This document shows positions 26,443 to 34,744 of a DNA stretch of 38,054 bases, piece after piece. Positions within the stretch are counted from its first letter, which is position 1. Each line of letters begins with the position of its first letter. Under the pieces are notes generated by a model. The model was not told the DNA's origin. It worked only from the letters and a program-made list of their open reading frames with translations, and made no database searches. The position numbers were made by a program, and so were the translations under genes. The DNA is from Candidatus Omnitrophota bacterium (lineage in GTDB: Bacteria; Omnitrophota; Gorgyraeia; Zapsychrales; Zapsychraceae). Location: the NCBI GenBank assembly GCA_028280285.1, contig JANQMA010000050.1:1-38054 (forward strand). The letters are read 5' to 3'.

Positions 26443-26826
26443 ATGAATAAATCAATTATGACAACGAGTAAAGCCCCTGCTCCGATTGGGCCGTATAATC
26501 AAGCGGTTAAGGCAGGCGGTTTTATTTATACCTCAGGGCAGATTCCTCTGGATGTTAAGACGGGAGAAATCGTTGAAGGCGGCATTGCCGCTCAGACTGA
26601 GACGGTGTTAGGCTATTTGAAGGCTATTATTGAGAATGCCGGCTCTTCTTTAGATAAGGTGGTCAAAACCACGGTTTTTTTACAAAACATGAGCGACTTT
26701 CCGGAAATGAACAAGGTCTACGGCACGTTCTTTGCCGAAGACACGGCGCCGGCCCGCTCTACCGTTGAGGTGGCGGCGCTACCTAAGGGAGTGCTTGTCG
26801 AGATCGAAGCTGTTGCGCTTGCTTAA
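26443..26826 (+). CDS. ridA: RidA family reactive intermediate/imine deaminase
   Basis: APAPIGPYNQAVKAGGFIYTSGQIPLD...VVKTTVFLQNMSDFPEMNKVY...PARSTVEVAALPKGVLVEIEAVA. Confidence 0.95.
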   Translation: MNKSIMTTSKAPAPIGPYNQAVKAGGFIYTSGQIPLDVKTGEIVEGGIAAQTETVLGYLKAIIENAGSSLDKVVKTTVFLQNMSDFPEMNKVYGTFFAEDTAPARSTVEVAALPKGVLVEIEAVALA

Positions 26827-26854
26827 AGTAAAATTTGCCTATTCATCTGTGTCG

Positions 26855-27125
26855 GCTCGAGTTAGCCGTTTGCATTGGATTGCTGAGTGACTTAAGCCGT
26901 TCAGCAGAGGCAAACGGCGCACGGAACGAAGCAACCAATGCAGAAGCCTAACGAGAGCTTTATCATTGGCAGGTAGTATTCTTCGCTCAGACAGTAAAAA
27001 CGGTTACACCGTTTTTACGCGGTAATTTCAGAACTCTGAAATTTACGCTGTGGAACTCGCTCGGGAACACTACCTGCCAATGTAAAAGTGTTTAATCATG
27101 CGGGGGCTGGCTTGCTAATTCGAGC
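26855..27125. repeat. 271-bp nested inverted-repeat element / candidate structured RNA
   Basis: Outer GCTCGAGTTAGC/GCTAATTCGAGC; inner CATTGGCAGGTAGT/ACTACCTGCCAATG; hairpin GTAAAAACGGT-TAC-ACCGTTTTTAC; further stems GCCGTTTGC/GCAAACGGC and GCATTGGaTTGCT/AGCAACCAATGC. Confidence 0.75.
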
Positions 27126-27240
27126 TGAGCGAGAGAGGGTCGGATTTCCTTAATCCTTGCATTTTTATCCCGATTCAAGTAAACTGGTCCGTATCTTTCC
27201 TGAGGAAGTACTATTAATATTAGAAGAAAGGATATATTCA

Positions 27241-28449
27241 ATGTCAGATATTGTTAATGCCGCCAAAGAAAAATTTGAAGTTATTCTTACAGAGCAATTG
27301 GCTCGTGTTGAGGAAATGAAGAAGAGCGCAAATTTTACGGATTATGCTTCTTTGGATGTGATTAAGGTTGGGGTTTGTTTTGGCGATGGTATCGGAGAGA
27401 TTATTTCTAAACATGCCGAGACGGTGTTAAGACATGTGCTTAAAGATTTGGTAGATGCGGGAAAAATCGAGTTTAAGCATATTGATGGGCTAACTATTGA
27501 AAATCGTGCGGCCAAAAATGCAGCGATTCCGGAGGATGTGCTTGCCGAGCTTAAAGAATGTCATGTTATTTTAAAAGGTCCAACGACGACACCACAAAAA
27601 GGTGATGAGTGGCCTAACATTGAAAGCGCGAATGTGGCTATGCGCCGTTATCTTGATTTATTCGCCAATGTTCGTCCGGTTAAAATCCCACAGCTGGGTA
27701 TCGACTGGACATTCTTTCGTGAAAACACCGAAGGAGCCTATGTGCTAGGTTCACGCGGTGTTGATGTGGGTGATGATATCAGCATCGATTTTAAAGTGAT
27801 TACTGAGCAGGGTGCTGAGCGTATCTGCCGCATGGCCTTTGATTATGCGAAAAATAATGGTTATGACAGGGTAACGGTTGTAACGAAATCAAATGTTGTT
27901 AAAACAACCGACGGCCGCTTTTCGCAAGTCGCGCACCGTGTGGCCAAAGATTATCCGGGCATTAATCTGGATGAATGGTACATAGATATTATGACGGCCA
28001 AACTCCTTGATGAAGCGCGCCGTTCGGATTTTAAAGTCATGGTGATGCCTAATCTTTACGGTGATATTCTGACTGATGAGGCTGCCCAAATTCAGGGTGG
28101 TGTCGGGACAGCCGGCAGTGCGAACATCGGTAAGAAATGGGCGATGTTTGAGGCGATTCACGGGAGTGCGCCGCGTATGGTCACCGAAGGGCGCGCGCAG
28201 TTTGCCGATCCGTGCTCGATGATTAAAGCGTCTGCCATGCTTTGCCGTCATATCGGTTATCCTGAACAAGGCGAAAAGATTGAGATGGCGCTTGAGCTGT
28301 GCGGTCAGTTCGAGAAAAAAATGAAGATTACTGGTCGTGATACCGGTGTCACCGGTGAAGAATACACGCAGTATGTCTTGGGCTGGGTCGATAACCCTGA
28401 TCTTAAAAGCACCTGGGAAGCCGAAGTTGACAAGGTAAAAGGGGCATAA
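27241..28449 (+). CDS. NAD(P)-dependent isocitrate/isopropylmalate dehydrogenase family protein (isocitrate dehydrogenase-like)
   Basis: GDGIGEIISKHAE, FFRENTEGAYVLGSRGVDV, VTVVTKSNVVKTTDGRF, MPNLYGDILTDEAAQIQGGVGTAGSANIG, FEAIHGSAPRM; ATG at 27241 with upstream GAAAGGA preferred over 27157. Confidence 0.92.
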   Translation: MSDIVNAAKEKFEVILTEQLARVEEMKKSANFTDYASLDVIKVGVCFGDGIGEIISKHAETVLRHVLKDLVDAGKIEFKHIDGLTIENRAAKNAAIPEDVLAELKECHVILKGPTTTPQKGDEWPNIESANVAMRRYLDLFANVRPVKIPQLGIDWTFFRENTEGAYVLGSRGVDVGDDISIDFKVITEQGAERICRMAFDYAKNNGYDRVTVVTKSNVVKTTDGRFSQVAHRVAKDYPGINLDEWYIDIMTAKLLDEARRSDFKVMVMPNLYGDILTDEAAQIQGGVGTAGSANIGKKWAMFEAIHGSAPRMVTEGRAQFADPCSMIKASAMLCRHIGYPEQGEKIEMALELCGQFEKKMKITGRDTGVTGEEYTQYVLGWVDNPDLKSTWEAEVDKVKGA

Positions 28450-28455
28450 GGGGCA

Positions 28456-29328
28456 GTGAGGGTTTTACTACTTGTTTGCATCTTGTCTTTGTTGGCTTCA
28501 TCCGCCGCAGCCGAAGAGCTTCTTTTTAAAAACGGTGATCGGATAACGGCCGAAATTATTTCTGAGACAGAAGAAACGATTACGGTTGACTCCGTGCTGT
28601 TCGGATCGGTTACCATTAATAAAAATCTTTTGGTTCAAGATGAACCTGAAGCACCTGGTGCAGAAGAAGAATCTGACTGGACACGCAAAGTAACCCTTGG
28701 TTACAGCCAGTCCGGAGGGAATACCGAGAAGAGCCAGTTTTCCGGAGATGTTGCGGTTGAAAAGATAACAGGTGATAAAGAATATTCCGGTAAGTATTCC
28801 GCCTATGTGTCCTCTTCGGATAACGCGCAGGACGCGCGCGAATTTAAGGCGGTCGTACGTTACGCCAATAAATTTGGCAGTCGAAAACAGTGGTATAATT
28901 TTTACAAAGTGGAAGGTGATCAGGACCGCTTCAGTAATATCGATTATCGTATTACACCGTCGGTTGGATACGGTTATTGGTTTTACAACCGTGATGATTT
29001 AAAACTTAAGGCCGAGACAGCCGTTGGTTTTGAATACACCAATTATGCGGATAATTCTGATTCGGACGGTGAAGTGGTTATTGTGCCGCAAGCGTATTTT
29101 GAAAAAGAGTTACAAGAAGGATTGCGTTTAACCGAAGAATTAACACTTTATCCATCGCTTGAGGAGACATCCAAAATCCGTTTAACGTCCGAGACAAGTT
29201 TGACGGGAAAGATTACGGACAATACAGCGTGGAAGTTTAGCTTTATCGACGATTATAATTCAGAACCGAAGGGTGCGGCCGAGAAAAACGATTATAAACT
29301 TATTTCGTCGTTAGAGTATAGTTTTTAA
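28456..29328 (+). CDS. DUF481-like (YdiY-type) outer-membrane protein
   Basis: GTG start, signal peptide, FKNGDRITAEIISETEETITV..., VTLGYSQSGGNTEKSQFSGDVAVEK..., C-terminal LISSLEYSF. Confidence 0.75.
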   Translation: MRVLLLVCILSLLASSAAAEELLFKNGDRITAEIISETEETITVDSVLFGSVTINKNLLVQDEPEAPGAEEESDWTRKVTLGYSQSGGNTEKSQFSGDVAVEKITGDKEYSGKYSAYVSSSDNAQDAREFKAVVRYANKFGSRKQWYNFYKVEGDQDRFSNIDYRITPSVGYGYWFYNRDDLKLKAETAVGFEYTNYADNSDSDGEVVIVPQAYFEKELQEGLRLTEELTLYPSLEETSKIRLTSETSLTGKITDNTAWKFSFIDDYNSEPKGAAEKNDYKLISSLEYSF

Positions 29329-29331
29329 ATC

Positions 29332-29398
29332 GAATTAAGGGGACACAATACTTAATTCGATTAGTAAGGAATAATTAAGTATTGTGTCCCCTTAATTC
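29332..29398. repeat. Perfect 26-bp inverted repeat GAATTAAGGGGACACAATACTTAATT / AATTAAGTATTGTGTCCCCTTAATTC, 15-bp loop
   Basis: Arms 29332-29357 and 29373-29398 are exact reverse complements. Confidence 0.97.
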
Positions 29399-29409
29399 AA
29401 GGAGTAAAT

Positions 29410-30546
29410 ATGGGCATTCGTACAAAATCAGTACATACGGGCGTTTATAAGGACGATAGTTTTAATTCGGTGACAACACCGATTTATCCGACATCGACGT
29501 TTTATTTTGACGCTTTAGGAAAAAATAAAGGCTATGATTATACACGCAGCGGTAACCCGACGCGTGCGGCACTTGAAGAGAATCTGGCAGCCCTTGAAGG
29601 CGGGGTTGGAGCGTCGGCCACGTCTACAGGTATGTCGGCGATCACCGCTGTTTTGTTTTTGCTTAAAAGCGGTGATCATGTGATCGCCGGGGATGATATT
29701 TATGGCGGCACGTACCGTTTGTTCGACCGTGTGTTTCCTGATTTGGGTGTTGAGTTTTCTTTTATTAACATGAGAGATATTGATGCAGTTAAAGCGGCGG
29801 TCAAGGACAATACTAAGATGATTTGGATTGAGACACCATCTAACCCTTTACTTAATATTGTTGACTTAGCGGCCGTTATTAATGTTGCGAAGGATAACAA
29901 TTGTCTTTCGGTGGTCGATAACACATTTCTTTCGCCGTATTTTCAGTCGCCCTTTGAATTTGGAGCGGATATCATTGTGCATTCAACGACAAAATATCTT
30001 AATGGGCATAGCGATGTTGTCGGTGGTGCGATTATTTACGGCAACAAAGAACTGGAAGAAAAGGGCAAGTTTAATGTCAACGCGCTTGGTGTATCTCAAG
30101 CGCCGTTTGATGCCTGGCTTGTATTACGCGGAGTTAAAACTTTAGGGCCGCGCATGGAAGCGCATCAAGAAAGCGCTCTGGCCGTCGCCAAGTTTTTAGA
30201 AAGCCACAAGAATGTTAAGAAGGTTTATTATCCAGGGCTCGAAAGTCATCCGCAGTTTGACTTAATTAAAAAGCAGCAAAAAGGCTTCGGAGGTATGCTT
30301 TCCTTTGAGCTTGATACATCGCAGGTTGCGTGCGATCATTTGTTTTCCAAGCTCGAGTATTTCTGTTTGGCCGAATCTCTCGGCGGGGTTGAGTCTTTGA
30401 TCGAACATCCGTGGCTGATGAGCCATTCGTCGATGGGAGAAGAAGGGCTTAAGGCCTCAGGCATTACCGAAGAAACGATTCGTGTATCGATCGGCCTTGA
30501 AGATACGGAGGATCTCATTGCAGACCTTAAGCAAGCGCTTGAATAA
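29410..30546 (+). CDS. Cystathionine gamma-synthase/lyase family PLP enzyme
   Basis: TKSVHTGVYKDDSFNSVTTPIYPTSTF, YDYTRSGNPTRAALEENLAALEGG, SVVDNTFLSPYFQSPFEFGADIIVHSTTKYLNGHSDVVGG. Confidence 0.95.
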   Translation: MGIRTKSVHTGVYKDDSFNSVTTPIYPTSTFYFDALGKNKGYDYTRSGNPTRAALEENLAALEGGVGASATSTGMSAITAVLFLLKSGDHVIAGDDIYGGTYRLFDRVFPDLGVEFSFINMRDIDAVKAAVKDNTKMIWIETPSNPLLNIVDLAAVINVAKDNNCLSVVDNTFLSPYFQSPFEFGADIIVHSTTKYLNGHSDVVGGAIIYGNKELEEKGKFNVNALGVSQAPFDAWLVLRGVKTLGPRMEAHQESALAVAKFLESHKNVKKVYYPGLESHPQFDLIKKQQKGFGGMLSFELDTSQVACDHLFSKLEYFCLAESLGGVESLIEHPWLMSHSSMGEEGLKASGITEETIRVSIGLEDTEDLIADLKQALE

Positions 30547-31690
30547 AAACGTTTTATTTATATTAATAGGGATAGCTTTAATGATAAAGCTATCCCTTTT
30601 TTTATTTGCCGAGGCTAATGCGCCGGATGCCAAATTTATGTGGGACACACAATGGTATCTTAAGTCCGGCATGAATTTTATTGAACACGGGGCGTTTGCC
30701 CGTTCTATCGGAGTAAATGTGATTCAATATGAAGTCTTTCGCACGCCCGGCTATCCGTTTTTTTTAGGTTTAACACACGACCTTTTAAATTTACCTTTTT
30801 CAGGTGTGGTGTTGATTCAGGTTTTGCTCGGTGTTTTAACGGCTTGGTTTGTTTACTGCACGGCCCGTCTAATTAATCTTGATAATGCGTGGCTGGCCGG
30901 GCTCATTATGCTGTATGATCCGTCGATGACGGTGCATGCTTTGTTTTTGTTGACCGATTGTTTGTTTACTTGTTTGCTTAGTGTTTTTCTCTACTGTTTT
31001 GTAAAGTTTGTCCAAAAGAAAAATCTTCGCGATCTTATCCTTTCTTCCCTGTTACTTGTGTGTGCAATCTATGTGCGCCCGGTTGCTTATTATTTGCCGG
31101 GATTCTTGGTGTTTTTTCTTTTGTTTAATAACTTTAAGGCTTCTTGGAAGAGGAATATTATCTATGCCCTTGCATTTTTGATAACGTGTTACAGCCTTAT
31201 CGGTTTGTGGCATCTGCGTAATCATGCGCGTGTTAACCGCTTTGTTTTTAGTGATATTAACAGTGCGGCTCTTAAATATGAAGGAATTTTAAGCAAGGGC
31301 GAGCGTTATCGCAAAGACGCAAAGTCGGAACACCTTGAATCTTATCATTATTATCTTAATGTGATCCCGCGTTCGGTTTGGGAGCTGTGGACGAGACCTG
31401 CCAGCCTTAAAAATCTCGGATCACAACCGCTTAAGTTGGCCGGTAAAATATTTGCCTATCCGTTTATTTTGTTTTGGATGATCGGACTTGTGCGTGGCAT
31501 CTGGGCCGCGCGCGGCAGTCCTGCTGTTGTCAGTATGGTTGTTGTGATCGGTTATTTGACCGTTGTCACCGTCCTTGCCATTTTACTTAATGTCGGCCCG
31601 CGCTTTCGCCTGCCCATGATGCCGTTTGTCGCGGTTATATCGGCTTATGGCTGGGGCAGAATCGCCTATTCAACTGACGCAGTTGAATAG
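30539..31690 (+). CDS. Polytopic membrane protein, glycosyltransferase family 39-like
   Basis: Multiple hydrophobic segments; WDTQWYLKSGMNFIEHGAFARS...RTPGYPFFLGL. Start uncertain: TTG 30539 keeps the first TM segment; ATG 30581 also in frame. Confidence 0.65.
   Translation: MNKNVLFILIGIALMIKLSLFLFAEANAPDAKFMWDTQWYLKSGMNFIEHGAFARSIGVNVIQYEVFRTPGYPFFLGLTHDLLNLPFSGVVLIQVLLGVLTAWFVYCTARLINLDNAWLAGLIMLYDPSMTVHALFLLTDCLFTCLLSVFLYCFVKFVQKKNLRDLILSSLLLVCAIYVRPVAYYLPGFLVFFLLFNNFKASWKRNIIYALAFLITCYSLIGLWHLRNHARVNRFVFSDINSAALKYEGILSKGERYRKDAKSEHLESYHYYLNVIPRSVWELWTRPASLKNLGSQPLKLAGKIFAYPFILFWMIGLVRGIWAARGSPAVVSMVVVIGYLTVVTVLAILLNVGPRFRLPMMPFVAVISAYGWGRIAYSTDAVE
30569..30603 (+). terminator. Rho-independent terminator GGGATAGCTTT-AATGAT-AAAGCTATCCC-TTTTTTT
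   Basis: 11-bp perfect stem followed by T-run. Confidence 0.88.
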
Positions 31691-31696
31691 GCTTTT
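31664..31696 (+). terminator. Terminator-like hairpin GCCTATTCAACTG-ACG-CAGTTGAATAGGC-TTTT containing the stop codon
   Basis: 13-bp perfect stem with 3-nt loop; TAG 31688-31690 in right arm. Confidence 0.75.
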
Positions 31697-31698
31697 AA

Positions 31699-31726
31699 GG
31701 AACTTTTTTCATTTTTCTTTGTCTAA
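31699..31726 (+). promoter_or_regulatory. ECF/sigmaE-type promoter GGAACTT-N15-GTCTAA
   Basis: Matches the classical extracytoplasmic-stress sigma promoter layout, upstream of an operon that encodes an ECF sigma factor. Confidence 0.7.
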
Positions 31727-31747
31727 GTAGATGAAAGGGGAAAGAAG

Positions 31748-32353
31748 ATGAAAAAATTAAATTTATCTAAGCTATTCATTATCAGTATTTTGGGAATCAT
31801 TATGTTGCTTACAACCACACACGCAGAGGCCTGGAATTGGCGGCATCGCTATAAGCATAAACACCTCAATCATGATTATTACGGCAAGATCGTCTACAAA
31901 CTGCCGTGGGGTTCGGCGACAATTATTGTCGGGGATCATCGTTACCGCTATTATGATGGTCATTATTACAGGAAACATCCTTATGGCTGGAAATTGGTCA
32001 GAGCGCCAAGAGGTGTTTGCATCACACGCCTGCCGCGCGGATATAAAAAAGTTTACTTTGGAAAAAAGCGTTATTATCACCATAATGATGTTTATTATAA
32101 ACGAGTTGTGAACGGGTATGAAATTGTTGATGATCCAAGTCCAGATTACACAGTTGTTAAAAACAGAGAAATTTATGCTGATTATGATGATGATTACGAC
32201 TTTGAATCACTGACCGTTAATATCCCTAAAGAAGAAGGCGGTTATGATGCGATTGAACTCAAACGTGAGGGCGAAGGATTTATTGGCCCCCAGGGTGAGT
32301 ATTACGAAGAGTTTCCTAAAATAGCACAGCTTAAGGTTATATATGATTTGTAA
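31748..32353 (+). CDS. Secreted Tyr/His-rich protein, DUF6515-like
   Basis: Signal peptide; LPWGSATIIVGDHRYRYYDGHYYRKHPYGWKLVRAPRGVCITRLPRGYKKVYFGKKRYYHHNDVYYK. Confidence 0.6.
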   Translation: MKKLNLSKLFIISILGIIMLLTTTHAEAWNWRHRYKHKHLNHDYYGKIVYKLPWGSATIIVGDHRYRYYDGHYYRKHPYGWKLVRAPRGVCITRLPRGYKKVYFGKKRYYHHNDVYYKRVVNGYEIVDDPSPDYTVVKNREIYADYDDDYDFESLTVNIPKEEGGYDAIELKREGEGFIGPQGEYYEEFPKIAQLKVIYDL

Positions 32354-32914
32354 ATGAACGATATTACAAACCAAACAATTGAAAAGGCCGCCAATGGCGA
32401 TATCGATGCATTTGAACTTATTTATCGGAAGTGTTGTAGCTTCGTTCACAATGTCGCGTTTCGTATTGTCACAACACAGGACGATGCCGAAGAGGTGACG
32501 CAGGAAGTTTTTATTTCCGTTTATAGGAATTTAAAGAATTTTCGTTTCAATGCTTCTTTTAAAACATGGATTTATCGAATCACCATTAATACGGCGGTTA
32601 ATTTAAGTAAAAAATGGGATAGAAATCGTAGGCGTGAAGTAAGTTTTGATGAGAGTGAGATGGCGGTTGCGGGGAGATCGGGCACAGATGCCTCAGTTGA
32701 AAAGCAAGATCAAGATGCGTACATTGCATCATTACTTAATCAGCTTAACGAGGATCAAAAGGTTTGTTTGATCTTAAGAAGTATTGAGGGTTTAAGCTAT
32801 GCGGAGATTGCGGACGTACTTAACATTAATATCAATACGGTCCGTACACGCATCAAACGGGGACGGGAAAAACTACTCAATTTTAAAAAAGAGGTGATGA
32901 ACAATGAAGTGTAG
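32354..32914 (+). CDS. RNA polymerase ECF-type sigma factor
   Basis: DAFELIYRKCCSFVHNVAFRIVTTQDDAEEVTQEVFISVYRNLKNFRFNASFKTWIYRITINTAVN; VCLILRSIEGLSYAEIADVLNININTVRTRIKRGREKL. Confidence 0.95.
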   Translation: MNDITNQTIEKAANGDIDAFELIYRKCCSFVHNVAFRIVTTQDDAEEVTQEVFISVYRNLKNFRFNASFKTWIYRITINTAVNLSKKWDRNRRREVSFDESEMAVAGRSGTDASVEKQDQDAYIASLLNQLNEDQKVCLILRSIEGLSYAEIADVLNININTVRTRIKRGREKLLNFKKEVMNNEV

Positions 32915-33392
32915 TGAGATTCAAGATCTTATTTTGACGGATTATATCGACGGAGAAGTTAACGAATCAACCAAAAGAAAGATTGAAGAGTGTATAGAGG
33001 GCTGTGAAGAGTGCCGTGCGTTTTTCGAGGCGGTACAAAGCACGGGCAGTGATCCTTTTGAAGCACTTGAGCGCAAGACTCCTTCGGACAATGTATGGCT
33101 TAATATTAAAGAAAATATTACGCGGCCGGCGAGTGAACAAAAGGTTTATTTTCTTGATACTGTAAAACAAACCTTTGAGCCGTTTATTAATTTCAGGATG
33201 CCGGCCTTTGTTTTGACTGCGGTCGTTTTGTTATTTGTGATGATGAATGTCTTTCCTATAAATAAGGATGACAATCAAGTCGCGTATGTACATTCTGAGC
33301 AAGAGTTGGAATATCTTGCGTTTTTAACGGATGATGAAGAAGAGGATGATTTAGGTGAATATGTAGAGGTGATTGAAGAGTATTTTCTTTAA
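32904..33392 (+). CDS. Anti-sigma factor, zf-HC2-type N terminus and one TM
   Basis: CSEIQDLILTDYIDGEVNES...IEECIEGCEECRAFFEAV; overlaps sigma gene. Confidence 0.88.
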   Translation: MKCSEIQDLILTDYIDGEVNESTKRKIEECIEGCEECRAFFEAVQSTGSDPFEALERKTPSDNVWLNIKENITRPASEQKVYFLDTVKQTFEPFINFRMPAFVLTAVVLLFVMMNVFPINKDDNQVAYVHSEQELEYLAFLTDDEEEDDLGEYVEVIEEYFL

Positions 33393-33412
33393 ATTTTGAA
33401 AGGAGAAATATT

Positions 33413-33880
33413 ATGAAAAAAGTAATTCACATTTTATCGATTATGACGATTACAGGCGGGTGTATTTTACTTTCCGGTAATGCTTTTGCCGAAGCAAAAG
33501 ATCATCATCGTAGAGAAGAATGGAGAGAAAAAAGACAGCAAAAAAGGCAACAAATGTATGAACGTTTAGGTGTAACCGATGAACAAAAAAGGCGATTAGC
33601 CGAGCATCGCAAGCAACATAAGAACTCTTCCGGTCAGTATAAGGATCAAATACGGACCAAGAAACAACAATTAAATGAGGCGCTTAAAAGTGGGGATACC
33701 GCGCAAGCGCGTCAAATCCATGCGGAGATAAAATCGATGAAGTCCGATATACAAGATAAACGCTTAGAAGGTGTTTTAGGTGTACGCGAGATTTTGACTG
33801 ATGAACAGTTTTCTGAGTTTATGGAAGTGAAAGAAGAGCGCCGAGAAAACCGAAAAGAGAAAAAAGGATCAGGAAAGTAA
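33413..33880 (+). CDS. Spy/CpxP-like periplasmic protein
   Basis: Signal peptide; charged helical LGVTDEQKRRLAEHRKQ...LTDEQFSEFMEVKEERR. Confidence 0.6.
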   Translation: MKKVIHILSIMTITGGCILLSGNAFAEAKDHHRREEWREKRQQKRQQMYERLGVTDEQKRRLAEHRKQHKNSSGQYKDQIRTKKQQLNEALKSGDTAQARQIHAEIKSMKSDIQDKRLEGVLGVREILTDEQFSEFMEVKEERRENRKEKKGSGK

Positions 33881-33907
33881 TACACAAAAATCTGACAAAA
33901 ATTTTAT

Positions 33908-33996
33908 CTAAGACAGGCAGTATTCTTCGCTCAAACAAGCTCAGCTGCATTTCTGATGCAGCTTCGCAACTCGTTCGGGAATACAACCTGTCTTAG
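33908..33996. repeat. 89-bp palindromic element related to 26964-27082
   Basis: CTAAGACAGG/CCTGTCTTAG outer stem; shares CAGGnAGTATTCTTCGCTCAnACA and AACTCGyTCGGGAAyACnACCTGyC with the 26.9-kb element. Confidence 0.85.
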
Positions 33997-34095
33997 ATCT
34001 TCAGTATCTTTTCCAAATATTCCCTCATTCCAATTTGTTAAATATGATAGAATTGTATCAATAGCGAACCAAAGCTAACAACAAAGGAGGGGGAC

Positions 34096-34503
34096 ATGAA
34101 AGCAGTGTGCGAAAAGTTGAAGCCTTACGCGCCGTTTTTTTTAAGAGTTGGTCTTGGTGTTGTCTTTGCCTTTCATGGCTATGGCAAGGTTTTTGGCGCT
34201 GAGGCAGGTATGGGTGCCTCGTGGGGGCCGCCGGAGATGCCGGCGATTGTCCAGATTCTTGTGGCCTGGGGTGAGCTGATCGGTGGTGTGGCCATCCTTT
34301 TGGGTTTTCTAACTTGTTTAGCTTCAGCTGGTATCATCGTTATTATGGTTGGTGCCATTGTCACGGTGCATGGGGCTAACGGTTTTAGTATGATGAATCA
34401 GGGGTATGAATATAATTTTGTCCTTATTTGTATGTCTTTGGCTTTGATTGCTACAGGATCAGGGCCGCTTTCGATTGATGGGAAATGTTGTAAACAAGAT
34501 TAG
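34096..34503 (+). CDS. DoxX family membrane protein
   Basis: FFLRVGLGVVFAFHGYGKVFG...AIVQILVAWGELIGGVAILLGFLT. Confidence 0.88.
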   Translation: MKAVCEKLKPYAPFFLRVGLGVVFAFHGYGKVFGAEAGMGASWGPPEMPAIVQILVAWGELIGGVAILLGFLTCLASAGIIVIMVGAIVTVHGANGFSMMNQGYEYNFVLICMSLALIATGSGPLSIDGKCCKQD

Positions 34504-34531
34504 TTAGACGTAAAAAATGACATTATGTAAC

Positions 34532-34573
34532 CCCGGCTGCTTTACTTATACGCCTAAAGCGGCCGGGTTTTTA
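34532..34573 (+). terminator. Rho-independent terminator CCCGGC-T-GCTTTA...TAAAGC-G-GCCGGG-TTTTTATTT
   Basis: GC-rich stem and T-tract after DoxX. Confidence 0.85.
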
Positions 34574-34744
34574 TTTAATTTTTAAGTTATTGATATAAAA
34601 TAACTTATGAATTTCCTGTCCTGGTTTGTCCTATTGCAAAATCTCCATTCAGATGGTATCTTTGAAGTCCATATTAATATTACTATAATTAAATATATTG
34701 ATAAACTTAAGACATATATGACTTAATTCCACTAGAGGTTTCTA

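Noticed and set aside
26826-27156. tRNA or tmRNA gene in the large intergenic region
   Set aside because: No T-arm GTTCRANNC/anticodon arrangement found; stems do not fit a cloverleaf.
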